The notes under the pieces: generated by a model | What the model saw: only the letters and a program-made list of their open reading frames with translations | What the model was told of the DNA's origin: nothing | Databases searched by the model: none | Program-made: the position numbers and the translations under genes | From: CAYJEQ01 sp964369235 | GTDB lineage: Bacteria > Bacillota > Clostridia > Oscillospirales > Ruminococcaceae | Assembly (NCBI GenBank): GCA_964369235.1 | Contig: CAYJEQ010000007.1 | Coordinates: 1 to 58,256, forward strand | DNA: 58,256 nucleotides | Direction of reading: 5' to 3' | In this document: positions 35,285-43,656 of the stretch, one piece after another | Layout: each line of letters opens with the position of its first letter | How positions within the stretch are numbered: position 1 is the stretch's first letter

Positions 35285-35740
35285 ATGAGAGCAGTAATAC
35301 AGAGAGTTTCTAAGGCTTCTATCGTTATAGATGGCAAGGAAGGCGCCTCCATGGAACAAGGACTGGTTATACTATTAGGTGTAAGCAGTGAAGATAGCAA
35401 GACACAGGCTGATTACCTATGTGATAAAATAATGGGCCTTAGGATTTTTACCGATAGTGAGGATAAACTTAATCTATCTGTAGAAGATGTAGGTGGTCAG
35501 GTGCTAGTTGTATCTAACTTTACCCTATATGGGGACTGTCGCAAAGGCAGACGACCATCTTTTATTCAGGCAGGTAAACCACCTTTAGCCGATGGGCTTT
35601 ATGATTATTTTGTAGAGAGAATGAAGGCTAATTTTAACACCCCAGTACATACTGGAGAGTTTGGTGGAGATATGCAGATTACACTAACTAATGACGGGCC
35701 GGTAACTATTATGCTAGACACCGACCAGATGATGAAATAG
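35285..35740 (+). CDS. dtd: D-aminoacyl-tRNA deacylase Dtd
   Basis: Dtd removes D-amino acids and glycine wrongly attached to tRNA. Length 151 is standard. MRAVIQRVSKASI is the typical N-terminus; SNFTLYGDCRKGRRPSF (about residues 78-94) is the SQxTL region and TNDGPVT (about 137-143) the NxGP cross-subunit motif, with Asp replacing the more common Gly or Asn neighbour. It lies 26 bp after rel. Confidence 0.95.
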   Translation: MRAVIQRVSKASIVIDGKEGASMEQGLVILLGVSSEDSKTQADYLCDKIMGLRIFTDSEDKLNLSVEDVGGQVLVVSNFTLYGDCRKGRRPSFIQAGKPPLADGLYDYFVERMKANFNTPVHTGEFGGDMQITLTNDGPVTIMLDTDQMMK

Positions 35741-35755
35741 AAAGGATTTTTTATT

Positions 35756-36388
35756 ATGGCAAAGATTAAATCAATGGTAGTAGGAGATATTAGCACCAAC
35801 TGCTATCTAATATTTAGCGAAGACAATACCGTTGCAGTGGTAGACCCAGGAGATCTAGGGGACAAAATAGCAAAATATCTACAGGATAACTCTATTACCC
35901 CTAAATACATCCTACTTACCCATGGTCACCACGACCATATTGGTGGCATTAAGCCTATAGTGGCTCAGTTCCCAGAAGTTAAGGTTGCCATCGGAAAAGA
36001 TGACGCTATTATGCTAACTGATATGTCCATTAACTATGCAAAGTTCCGTCAGCGTGGACTGGAGCTTTTTGAGAATATTCCTTGTGACATAGAGCTAAAT
36101 GATGGAGATACTATCTCCTTTGACGGAGTGGAGATTTCGGTAGTAAGCTGTCCAGGTCACACCCGTGGTGGGGTTTGCTATATCTGTGATGGGGATATGT
36201 TTACAGGTGATTCCCTATTTGCTGGTGATATTGGCAGAACCGACCTTTTTGGTGGTGACTACCAAACCCTTATTGACTCAGTAACCAAAATTATGAAAAT
36301 CCCTGGTGAATACAATGTTCACCCAGGACACGGCCCTTCCTCTACTATGAAACATGAGCGCAAACATAACAACTATGTTAGGGTGTAA
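35756..36388 (+). CDS. MBL-fold hydrolase, glyoxalase II-like
   Basis: A 210-residue metallo-beta-lactamase-fold protein with the zinc motif THGHHDHIGG (about residues 60-69), PGHTRGG (about 133-139), GDSLFAGDIGRTDL (about 152-165) and a final HPGHGP (about 189-194). These match the YqgX/GloB-like group found with dtd and hemZ in Clostridia. Members hydrolyse thioesters such as hydroxyacylglutathione analogues, but the true substrate in this branch is not established. Fifteen bases separate it from dtd. Confidence 0.9.
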   Translation: MAKIKSMVVGDISTNCYLIFSEDNTVAVVDPGDLGDKIAKYLQDNSITPKYILLTHGHHDHIGGIKPIVAQFPEVKVAIGKDDAIMLTDMSINYAKFRQRGLELFENIPCDIELNDGDTISFDGVEISVVSCPGHTRGGVCYICDGDMFTGDSLFAGDIGRTDLFGGDYQTLIDSVTKIMKIPGEYNVHPGHGPSSTMKHERKHNNYVRV

Positions 36389-36389
36389 A

Positions 36390-36435
36390 GTTTGAAACAA
36401 AATTTTCAAACCTAGAGAAAGGCATGGTCATATAA
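36390..36435 (+). repeat. Short hybrid leader repeat before hemZ
   Basis: The palindrome GTTTGAAAC-A-rich-TTTTCAAAC (36390-36411) as in family A is joined directly to the family B start context: GAGAAAGGCATG then GTCATATAA before ATG 36436. The hairpin middle of both families is missing. It shows that the modules can be combined. Confidence 0.75.
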
Positions 36436-37887
36436 ATGATAATTGTAACTGAGTATTCCTCCTATGAATACCAACTTAAAAGACTGTGCAATATTTTCTA
36501 TCCATGGGAAAAGCACAGTCTTTCCCCTGTGGCAGAGGGAGATAATTTCCTTAAAATAACCACTAGTGAACTAGAGGACATTATTACTGTGGATTTACTC
36601 CTAAGTAAACCTTCTGGTAGTTATAGCTACAGTGGTAGTACCCGTAAGTCCTCTACTACCCTTACTCATCAGCTAATAATAGCTTATCATATTTTTAAGC
36701 ACCTATCTGCTGTGACAGGGATAAATCCACCTTGGGGTATGCTTACAGGGGTTAGACCTGTAAATATGCTAGGTGGCTTTGTAGAGGAAGGTGGTTTTGA
36801 CTACGCCTCTAAGGAAATGATGGAAAATCGTCTTGTCCACCCTGAAAAATATACCCTAGCCAAAGAAATATACCACACACAGGAAAAAATCCTTAGCTAT
36901 AATACAGATAAGAGTTTCAGTCTTTATATCGGTATACCTTTCTGCCCTAGTAGATGTAGCTACTGCTCCTTTGTTTCCCATGCTATCCATCGAACAGGCA
37001 AATTAGTTGCACCCTATGTTAAGCTACTGGCAGAGGAGATTGCCCAAACTGGTGCAGTGGCAAAGGAGCTGGGATTATCCCTACTAACTGTATATATAGG
37101 AGGTGGAACTCCTACCACCCTTTCTCCAGAGGAACTGGAGATAATTATGTCTGCTGTAAGGGATAATTTTGATATGACAGGTTGTAGGGAGTACACTGTA
37201 GAGGCTGGTAGAGCCGACACTATTACACTGGAAAAACTACAAACTATCTATAGTATGGGTGCTAACCGAATTAGCATTAATCCTCAGAGCTTTAACCCAG
37301 ACGTACTTAAAGCAGTAGGAAGAAAGCACAGCCCAGAAGATGTAGTGGAGAAATACCATCTTGCTAGACAGGTAGGCTTTACTAATATTAATATGGATGT
37401 AATTGCTGGGCTACCTATGGAGGATTTCCAGAGCTTTAAGAATACTATAGAGCGCATATCAGAGCTTTCCCCAGAGAATGTTACAGTCCACACCCTATCT
37501 TTAAAGCGTTCCTCAGATATGACTGAGGAGGAGATGGCAGAACTAACAAAACAAAGTCAGCTTGTATCCCAGATGGTGGAGTTTTCCAGTAGCTATTTAA
37601 GAGATAACTGCTACCTACCTTACTATATATACCGTCAGCAAAGCACCCTGTCAAACCTAGAGAATACAGGCTACTGTAAATCTGGTTATGAAGGTCTTTA
37701 CAATGTGTATATGATGGAGGAAATTCACACTGTCCTCTCCTGTGGTGCTGGTGCTGGCAGTAAGATAAAACCTTCTAAAGATGTTATCAAGCGTGTATTT
37801 AATCATAAATACCCCTATGAGTATATAGATAGATTTGAGGATATACTAGCTAAGAAACAGCAGATTAAGGCGATTTACCTAGGGTGA
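36436..37887 (+). CDS. hemZ: Coproporphyrinogen III oxidase-like radical SAM enzyme HemZ
   Basis: HemZ is an oxygen-independent coproporphyrinogen dehydrogenase-like enzyme of anaerobic Gram-positives. Of 483 residues, the first about 160 are the HemZ-specific extension with WGMLTGVRPV; the radical SAM cluster motif is CPSRCSYC (cysteines about 170, 174, 177) and GGGTPTTLSPEE (about 222-233) is the glycine-rich SAM loop. No other haem genes are nearby, so whether haem is made is open. It closes the recJ operon after a short mobile leader in the 47-bp gap. Confidence 0.92.
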   Translation: MIIVTEYSSYEYQLKRLCNIFYPWEKHSLSPVAEGDNFLKITTSELEDIITVDLLLSKPSGSYSYSGSTRKSSTTLTHQLIIAYHIFKHLSAVTGINPPWGMLTGVRPVNMLGGFVEEGGFDYASKEMMENRLVHPEKYTLAKEIYHTQEKILSYNTDKSFSLYIGIPFCPSRCSYCSFVSHAIHRTGKLVAPYVKLLAEEIAQTGAVAKELGLSLLTVYIGGGTPTTLSPEELEIIMSAVRDNFDMTGCREYTVEAGRADTITLEKLQTIYSMGANRISINPQSFNPDVLKAVGRKHSPEDVVEKYHLARQVGFTNINMDVIAGLPMEDFQSFKNTIERISELSPENVTVHTLSLKRSSDMTEEEMAELTKQSQLVSQMVEFSSSYLRDNCYLPYYIYRQQSTLSNLENTGYCKSGYEGLYNVYMMEEIHTVLSCGAGAGSKIKPSKDVIKRVFNHKYPYEYIDRFEDILAKKQQIKAIYLG

Positions 37888-38046
37888 CAGCTGTATTTTT
37901 GCTATTGGTGGCGATTATAGTATTTTGTTATATAATAATGAAATCTGCAAATTCTCCTTAAATTATAGGTGTTTTTGTAAACTTATGGTATTTTTCGTAT
38001 TATTATATACCATTTGTATTATAGATTCTGTAATTTATGGTTAAAC

Positions 38047-38075
38047 TTGCAAGAGATTTAATAAGCTGATATAAT
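38047..38075 (+). promoter_or_regulatory. SigA-type promoter for the zinc-ribbon protein gene
   Basis: TTGCAA, 17 bases, TATAAT (38070-38075), about 68 bases before ATG 38143. Confidence 0.65.
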
Positions 38076-38142
38076 GGTAGAGTAAATTTTAATAAGATTT
38101 CCTAGTATACAAAATTATTTTAATTTGAAAGGATAATGAAAA

Positions 38143-38685
38143 ATGAGTAAATTTAATAGCTTTATGAACAAGGCATTAGACCTTGCTAACGCAACAGGTA
38201 AGAAAACAGGAGAGATAGTAGAAAGCTCCAAGCTAAAGCTACAAATTTCCCAGCTAAACAACGACCTAGACAAAATCTATCAGAAGATGGGACAGCTTGC
38301 TTACCAGCAGATTAAATCCGATGTAAACAACGCTTCTACCCTACAGGCTAAGGCTGAGGAAGCTGATGCACTAATCAGACAGATTGAGGAGCTAAGTGAT
38401 AAGGTTGCTGAGGTAACCAATCAGTCTAAATGTGAGTCCTGTGGTAGTAATAACAATAGTGGAGTAGCTTTCTGCTCTAGATGTGGCGCTGGACTAGCTA
38501 AATCCACCACAACAACTACTACCGAGAGCTATGCACAGGTAAACTACAGCCAACCTACAACAGAGGCTACAACTGAGGTTACAACCGAGACCACAACTGA
38601 GACCACAACTACCGAAACAACCTCTATTCCACAGCCTACAAACTTCTCCTACGCACCATCTAACATTGATATGGAGAATAAATAA
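38143..38685 (+). CDS. Coiled-coil zinc-ribbon protein
   Basis: The 180-residue protein begins with a helical coiled-coil region (about residues 5-95; heptad-like LKLQISQLNNDLDKIYQKMG). A zinc ribbon follows (CESCG about 98 and CSRCG about 112, CxxC pairs), then a low-complexity Thr/Glu tail (about 122-160) with repeated ETTTETTT units. There is no signal peptide, so it is cytoplasmic. Similar proteins are annotated in Clostridia as zinc-ribbon domain proteins without known function. It has its own promoter and terminator. Confidence 0.75.
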   Translation: MSKFNSFMNKALDLANATGKKTGEIVESSKLKLQISQLNNDLDKIYQKMGQLAYQQIKSDVNNASTLQAKAEEADALIRQIEELSDKVAEVTNQSKCESCGSNNNSGVAFCSRCGAGLAKSTTTTTTESYAQVNYSQPTTEATTEVTTETTTETTTTETTSIPQPTNFSYAPSNIDMENK

Positions 38686-38696
38686 TAATAATCAAT

Positions 38697-38738
38697 AATA
38701 TCCCTGCTATAGTTTCGGCTACGGCAGGGATATTTTGC
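38697..38738 (+). terminator. Terminator after the zinc-ribbon protein gene
   Basis: AATATCCCTGC (38697-38707) pairs with GCAGGGATATT (38724-38734), then TTG. The inner bases pair further (TAG.../...CTA). Confidence 0.8.
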
Positions 38739-39077
38739 TTATGGTTATATAGCAAAATACCCCAACAATTAATACAGAGCTTTGCTTATTTGTAAAATGT
38801 CAGCTAATATATTTTACCCTTATATTTATTATATACTAGGTATTTTATTGATATTTCAATAACAATTACCTTGGTGAAAACCTATAACTTTTCCTGTGTA
38901 TGTTATTTACTTTTATATATTAAGGCTTATTTTATCTCCTTGTAATTCAATTATACCAATATCTATTGACAATTTTGTTAGTATGTGCTAACCTATGTAA
39001 GTTAGTTTATGATAACATACTCTTTGAATAAGTTAATATTATAATTACAAACCCTATATAGAAAGCTTGGTACTAAT
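38739..39077. other. Spacer upstream of the siderophore ABC operon
   Basis: AT-rich, no coding frame. ATACCCCAACAATTAATA (about 38759) resembles one end of the C-family element and may be a remnant. The right part holds the candidate promoter and operator. Confidence 0.45.
38966..38996 (+). promoter_or_regulatory. Candidate promoter with DtxR/IdeR-like operator
   Basis: TTGACA (38966-38971) and TAACCT (38989-38994) are 17 bases apart. The overlapping 38978-38996 matches the IdeR/DtxR-type 19-bp box (TTAGG...CTAACCTAA form) at 14 of 19 positions, with the right half GCTAACCTA intact. This fits iron repression of the uptake operon that starts at 39078, but a single hand match may be chance. 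Confidence 0.4.
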
Positions 39078-40079
39078 ATGAAACAATATAAATCCACAAT
39101 TATAATGATTATTTTAATATTAATCCTCTCCTGTGTTTCCCTATTTATCGGCTCATATACTGTGTCTTTATCTGGAATTTTACAAGGTGATATTCTACAG
39201 CTAATTGTTCTCTTAAATGCTAGACTGCCTAGGCTACTGGCTATTTTATGTACTGGTGTAGGTATGAGTATCGCTGGTCTTATTATGCAAAACCTCTGTA
39301 TGAATAAGTTTGTTTCCCCTACCACTGGGGCAACTATCTCCTCTGCACAGCTAGGTATTATTATAGCAATGCTATTTATCCCAAGTGCAACTTTAACCGT
39401 AAGAACTATATTTTCCTTTATATTCTCCATACTGGGCACTTGGCTCTTTGTGTGGTTTGTACAGAAAATTAAATTTAAAGATGTAATCATGGTTCCTCTT
39501 ATCGGTATTATGTTTAACAGTGTAATTGGTGGTGTTGTTAGCTACCTTGCTTACGAAAATGACCTAACTCAGGTTCTTGCTAGTATGCTAGTAGGAGATT
39601 TCTCCCTAGTCCTAGCTGGCAGATATGAAATTGTATTTTTAATACTGCCTTTAGTGGTTATTGCTTATATATTTGCTAATCACTTTAACATTGTAGGTAT
39701 GGGAGAAAGCTTCTCTACTAACCTTGGTGTTAACTATAAATTAGTAATGTTTTTTGGTTTATCCATCGCAGCTGTAATTACTGCAAGTGTAGTAGTAACT
39801 ATCGGTACAATCTCCTATATAGGGCTTATTGTTCCTAATATTGTAGCAATGTTTCGTGGGGATAAAATCCGTGGTAGTATCCTAGATGTAGGCTTATTTG
39901 GTGGATTATTTGTGTTAATCTGCGATATTATTGGCAGAATTGTTATAAGACCTTATGAAATGCCTATTGAGCTTATCTCTGGTATTGTAGGTAGTGTAAT
40001 ATTTATCGCACTGCTATTTAAACGCCTAAGTATAAACAAACCAAAAAAGAAAAAAATGGAGGTAGCACATAATGGATAG
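39078..40079 (+). CDS. yclN: Ferric-siderophore ABC permease, first subunit
   Basis: A 333-residue FecCD-type permease with about nine helices; LNARLPRLLAILCTGVGMSIAGLIMQ (about residues 38-62) is the characteristic ABC-siderophore entry. Order and size match YclN/FatD of petrobactin-type uptake systems. It overlaps the second permease gene by eight bases, so the two are probably translated together. The possible DtxR-like operator lies 82 bases upstream. Confidence 0.88.
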   Translation: MKQYKSTIIMIILILILSCVSLFIGSYTVSLSGILQGDILQLIVLLNARLPRLLAILCTGVGMSIAGLIMQNLCMNKFVSPTTGATISSAQLGIIIAMLFIPSATLTVRTIFSFIFSILGTWLFVWFVQKIKFKDVIMVPLIGIMFNSVIGGVVSYLAYENDLTQVLASMLVGDFSLVLAGRYEIVFLILPLVVIAYIFANHFNIVGMGESFSTNLGVNYKLVMFFGLSIAAVITASVVVTIGTISYIGLIVPNIVAMFRGDKIRGSILDVGLFGGLFVLICDIIGRIVIRPYEMPIELISGIVGSVIFIALLFKRLSINKPKKKKMEVAHNG

Positions 40080-41088
40080 AGCATTAAACTTAACCTTAGA
40101 AAATACCAAAATAAAAACAAAAAAAGCCTCCTTTACACTGGGAAATGGCGCTAAACTCGCCCTATTAACAGTTATAGCAATTATATTAGCTGTGGTTTAT
40201 CAGTTTATATTTGTTGATATGAAGTTTTTTGAGTATGCTATGTACATTAGAACACCTAAACTAGTAACTATGTCCATTGCTGCTTTCTGTATTGGTACTG
40301 CAAGTATTATCTTCCAGTCCATAATCAGAAATAGAATAGTTACCCCCTGCCTACTAGGAATGAACTCACTATATATACTTATCCATACTACCTTAGTTTT
40401 TTTCCTAGGGACTAGCAGTTTTATTGCTACTAATAGATATATATCCTTCATAGTTGATATTGCTTTAATGGGTGTTGCTGGTACTTTTATCTATGGTACT
40501 CTATTTAAAAAGACAAAGTATAATATTCTATATGTGCTTCTTGCAGGTACTGTACTAGCTACCTTCTTTTCTAGTATATCTAATACTATGACACGAGTAA
40601 TGGACCCTAATGAATATGACAAGCTACTAACCGAGCTTGTAGCTGGTTTTGACCATGTTAATGCTGGTCTTATCTACATCGCTCTTGCTTTTATAGCCAT
40701 AGTTATAGTAGTGTTCTGGAAAGAAATTAAACTGCTAGATGTAATCACCCTAGGAAAAAACCAAGCAATAAACCTAGGTGTTGACTATGACAAAACCGTT
40801 ACTAAGCTACTTATTGGGGTAACATTCTTTATAACCATTGCCACAGCTTTAGTAGGCCCTATATCATTTTTAGGACTGATTATAGCAAATCTATCTAGAG
40901 AGTTCTTTAAAACCTATAAGCACAGCTACCTAATGTTAGGCTCAGCTTTAATGGGGGTTATTGTACTGCTAGGTGGTCAGACACTTATTGAGCATGTATT
41001 TGGATTTGGTACACAGATTTCGGTATTTATCAATCTATTCGGTGGGGCTTACTTCTTGTATCTAGTCCTTAAGAATAATGGTGTATAG
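40072..41088 (+). CDS. yclO: Ferric-siderophore ABC permease, second subunit
   Basis: This 338-residue FecCD-type permease has conserved YIRTPKLVTMSIAAFCIGTA (about residues 56-75) and LVGPISFLGLIIANLSREF (about 262-280), the loop that contacts the ATPase. It pairs with the preceding permease to form the membrane channel, as in YclO/FatC. Translation is coupled through an eight-base overlap. Confidence 0.88.
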   Translation: MDRALNLTLENTKIKTKKASFTLGNGAKLALLTVIAIILAVVYQFIFVDMKFFEYAMYIRTPKLVTMSIAAFCIGTASIIFQSIIRNRIVTPCLLGMNSLYILIHTTLVFFLGTSSFIATNRYISFIVDIALMGVAGTFIYGTLFKKTKYNILYVLLAGTVLATFFSSISNTMTRVMDPNEYDKLLTELVAGFDHVNAGLIYIALAFIAIVIVVFWKEIKLLDVITLGKNQAINLGVDYDKTVTKLLIGVTFFITIATALVGPISFLGLIIANLSREFFKTYKHSYLMLGSALMGVIVLLGGQTLIEHVFGFGTQISVFINLFGGAYFLYLVLKNNGV

Positions 41089-41122
41089 GCATTAGCCTAT
41101 TTTAGAAAGGACAATTACTCAA

Positions 41123-41875
41123 ATGAATATAAATAGAATTAATAAATATTACGGTGAAAAACAGGTAGTTAAAGATGTTTCCTTTTCTCTGCCTCGTGGT
41201 AAGGTTATCTCACTTATCGGCCCTAATGGTGCTGGTAAATCCACTGTGCTAAACATCATCACAAGGCTAATTAAACATGATGGTGGTCAGGTGCAGTTTG
41301 GTGGTACCGACCTAATGCAGTGGAATAGCAAAGAGCTTGCTAAAAAACTTGCTATACTAACACAGCAGAATAATATCTCTATGAAACTTACAGTAAAGGA
41401 GCTTGTTTCCTTTGGTAGATTCCCCTACTCTGGTAGCAATCTAAATGACAAAGACCTAGAGATGGTTGAGATGGCTATAGATTATATGGAGCTTAGGGAG
41501 TTCTCTAATAGATTTATCGATGAGCTTTCTGGTGGACAGTTACAGCGTGCTTATATTGCTATGGTAATAGCACAGGACACGGATTTTGTATTCTTAGATG
41601 AGCCTACTAATAACCTAGATATATACCACTCCTCCAACCTAATGAAACTAGTTAGAAAACTAATCGAAGACCTAGGAAAAACAGTTATACTAGTTCTTCA
41701 TGAGATTAACTTTGCTTCGGTTTACTCTGATTATATTGCAGCTTTTAAAGATGGTGAGCTGTATAAATTTGGCCCAGTGGCAGAAGTTATGACCAAAGAA
41801 ACCCTTAAAGCACTATATCAGGTGGATTTTGACATACAGATGATTAACGATAAACCTGTATCCATCTATTACTAA
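41123..41875 (+). CDS. yclP: Ferric-siderophore ABC transporter ATPase
   Basis: The 250-residue ATPase has Walker A GPNGAGKST (about residues 34-42), signature LSGGQLQRA (about 138-146), Walker B DFVFLDEPTNN (about 157-167) and the switch histidine in LVLHEIN (about 191-197). It powers import through the two permeases. GAAAGG lies upstream, 34 bases after the second permease gene. Confidence 0.93.
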   Translation: MNINRINKYYGEKQVVKDVSFSLPRGKVISLIGPNGAGKSTVLNIITRLIKHDGGQVQFGGTDLMQWNSKELAKKLAILTQQNNISMKLTVKELVSFGRFPYSGSNLNDKDLEMVEMAIDYMELREFSNRFIDELSGGQLQRAYIAMVIAQDTDFVFLDEPTNNLDIYHSSNLMKLVRKLIEDLGKTVILVLHEINFASVYSDYIAAFKDGELYKFGPVAEVMTKETLKALYQVDFDIQMINDKPVSIYY

Positions 41876-41880
41876 GCTTT

Positions 41881-41930
41881 TAGCTGAGTTATATTAGTAT
41901 AACAGTATTGTGACTATAATAACTCAGCTA
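41881..41930 (+). terminator. Hairpin between yclP and yclQ, possible attenuator
   Basis: TAGCTGAGTTAT (41881-41892) pairs with ATAACTCAGCTA (41919-41930). No T-run follows. It could stabilise the upstream mRNA or partly end transcription, allowing different levels of the binding protein. Confidence 0.5.
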
Positions 41931-42033
41931 ATATATAAAACTACAGGTTAGTAGATTTTAACTAACTACACTGTATAAATAGTAGCCTGTCTACTTTTAT
42001 AATAAAAACATTATCTCGAAAGGATACAAAACA

Positions 42034-43044
42034 ATGAAAAAAATATTATCAGCTTTACTTGCATCTGCAATGATGCTATCTTTCACAGCTTGTGCTACAA
42101 GTGAGCCAAGCTCCAGCGAAACACCAGCTACAGAGGCTACTACAGAAGCTACTGAAGGCACTACTGAGGCTTCTACTATTACCGTTGAGGTACTAAATGC
42201 CGAGGGTAACCTAGTTCCTGTAGAATTCCCAGCAAATGCTGAGAAGGTTGTTGTACTTAACTGGCAGACAATGGACTTTTTAGACGCTGTTGGCATGGGT
42301 GATAAGGTTGTAGGACTAATTAAGTCTGGCTCCTACCCTGCACATCTTGCAAAATACATGGAAGATGAAAGCATTGTTAATGTTGGTGGTATGAAAGATG
42401 TTGATATGGAGGCAGTAATGTCCCTACAGCCTGATATTATCTTCTCTAGCGATAGAACAGAATCCATGTATGATGAGTTTTCTATGATTGCTCCTACAAT
42501 GTCTGCGTCCATCGTATACGAAGATGGCTTTATGAACAGCTACAAATCCTTAGCTAGTAAGCATGGACAGATTTTCGGTGTAACTGGTGAGGTTGATGCT
42601 ATTATTGCTGGCTACGAAGAAAGAATTGCTGCTATTAATGAATTTGCAGGTGAGCAAACAGCTCTACTAGGTATATTCGCTGGTGGTCTTAACACTCTAG
42701 GAGATGTAGGTCGTGCTTCCATCGTTGTAAAGGAAATGGGCTTTACAAACCTTGCTGGTGGCGAAAATGTTAACCACGGTAATGTATCCTCCTATGATGC
42801 ATGGCTAGAGATGGATCCTGACTGGATGTTCATCCTTGATAAGGATACAGCAGTAGGCGAAGAAGCAGTAGCTGCTAAAGAACAGATGGAAGTTAACAAT
42901 CCAATTATAGCTGAAACATCTGCTTATAAGAATGGTCAGATCGTATACCTAGAGCCATCTACAGCTTGGTATGTTGCTGATGGTGGTATCACTTCCCTTG
43001 ATCTTATGATTGCAAGTGTTGAAGAAGGTCTAGGCCTTAAGTAA
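42034..43044 (+). CDS. yclQ: Siderophore-binding lipoprotein
   Basis: The 336-residue ABC substrate-binding lipoprotein has a lipobox FTAC (cysteine about residue 20), a Thr/Glu linker (about 22-50) and a two-lobed FatB/CeuE/YclQ-type domain with conserved PDIIFSS (about 132-138) and WYVADGG near the C-terminus. It would capture ferric siderophore outside the membrane and hand it to the permease pair. Encoded 158 bases after the ATPase gene, past a 12-bp hairpin. No siderophore synthesis genes are in the window, so it may take up siderophores made by others. Confidence 0.88.
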   Translation: MKKILSALLASAMMLSFTACATSEPSSSETPATEATTEATEGTTEASTITVEVLNAEGNLVPVEFPANAEKVVVLNWQTMDFLDAVGMGDKVVGLIKSGSYPAHLAKYMEDESIVNVGGMKDVDMEAVMSLQPDIIFSSDRTESMYDEFSMIAPTMSASIVYEDGFMNSYKSLASKHGQIFGVTGEVDAIIAGYEERIAAINEFAGEQTALLGIFAGGLNTLGDVGRASIVVKEMGFTNLAGGENVNHGNVSSYDAWLEMDPDWMFILDKDTAVGEEAVAAKEQMEVNNPIIAETSAYKNGQIVYLEPSTAWYVADGGITSLDLMIASVEEGLGLK

Positions 43045-43095
43045 TCCATAGTATTTCATACATATCCTTGAAATATAGGTAAATTAGTAAAATTC

Positions 43096-43180
43096 TATAT
43101 CAATTGTTGGGGTACTGTCCCTCGCCCTTGGCGGGGAACAATACCCCATATAATTTTACCCCAACATTTTGGAAATAACC
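43096..43180 (+). repeat. GGGGTA hairpin element C2
   Basis: ATCAATTGTTGGGGTACTG at the left; the stem closes with ATACCCCA, then TATAATTTTACCCCAACA and GGAAATAAC. Best match to C4 at 58172-58256. Confidence 0.75.
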
Positions 43181-43190
43181 ATTAGTAAAT

Positions 43191-43227
43191 AAAAACTACC
43201 ACTGTCAAACTTTGAGTGGTAGTTTTT
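43191..43227. terminator. Bidirectional terminator between yclQ and CPCC genes
   Basis: AAAAACTACCACT (43191-43203) pairs perfectly with AGTGGTAGTTTTT (43215-43227), between convergent genes. Confidence 0.9.
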
Positions 43228-43248
43228 GTAGATATTATTTATATTTAT

Positions 43249-43500
43249 CTAGTCTATCCCAGATAGCTCATCTGTGTTAGGCTTTCTTGTATGTGAAATC
43301 ATTTCCTTTTCACAGGCTCCATATTCCAAAAAGTTATCCCTAGCTTGTAATAAGCTCACAGGATTTGCGCCAGCTGCTAAGTTTGGTTCATATAATTGGA
43401 TAGGATCATCTTCCCAAAAACACACAGGACATATCTCGTAGCTTCCATTAGGCTTTTCCTCCAAGGTATAATAACCACAGCAGTGACACTTATATTTCAT
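43249..43500 (-). CDS. CPCC family cysteine-rich protein
   Basis: The 83-residue protein begins MKYKCHCCGYYTLEE and has CPVCFWEDDPIQ (about residues 26-37), forming two CxxC-type pairs for one zinc, as in the CPCC cysteine-rich family. Function unknown; members are often scattered as single genes. I chose ATG 43500 because leader B3 supplies GGGAGGAATAG there; ten more in-frame codons upstream would be within the leader. Confidence 0.8.
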   Translation of the reverse strand: MKYKCHCCGYYTLEEKPNGSYEICPVCFWEDDPIQLYEPNLAAGANPVSLLQARDNFLEYGACEKEMISHTRKPNTDELSGID

Positions 43501-43635
43501 CTTTATGACTATTCCTCCCTCTGATTGCAATGTTTTAGGCTATTTTACATTGCCAGTAAACTAGCATTAGTAAAATTTCACTCCCTTTGAGTGAAAAGCC
43601 TCAAAACTTGCGGTTTGAAAATTTTATTTTAAAAC
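43501..43635 (-). repeat. Structured 5' leader repeat B3
   Basis: On the minus strand it carries a decayed palindrome (GTTTTAAAA/TTTTCAAA), a GTTTTGAGGC/GCCTAAAAC stem, hairpins TTCACT/AGTGAA and TAGTTTACTGGC, then GGGAGGAATAG and GTCATAAAG before ATG 43500. It aligns with B1 over its whole length. Confidence 0.8.
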
Positions 43636-43656
43636 TTCCTTCTCCTTGCATAATGG

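Noticed and set aside
38739..38800. A full fifth C-family element near 38759
   Set aside because: Only one end matches; no partner arm was found, so it is noted as a possible remnant only.
39002..39490. Minus-strand open frame of 162 codons over the yclN start
   Set aside because: Covers the promoter and the start of a conserved permease on the other strand; composition fits an antisense shadow.
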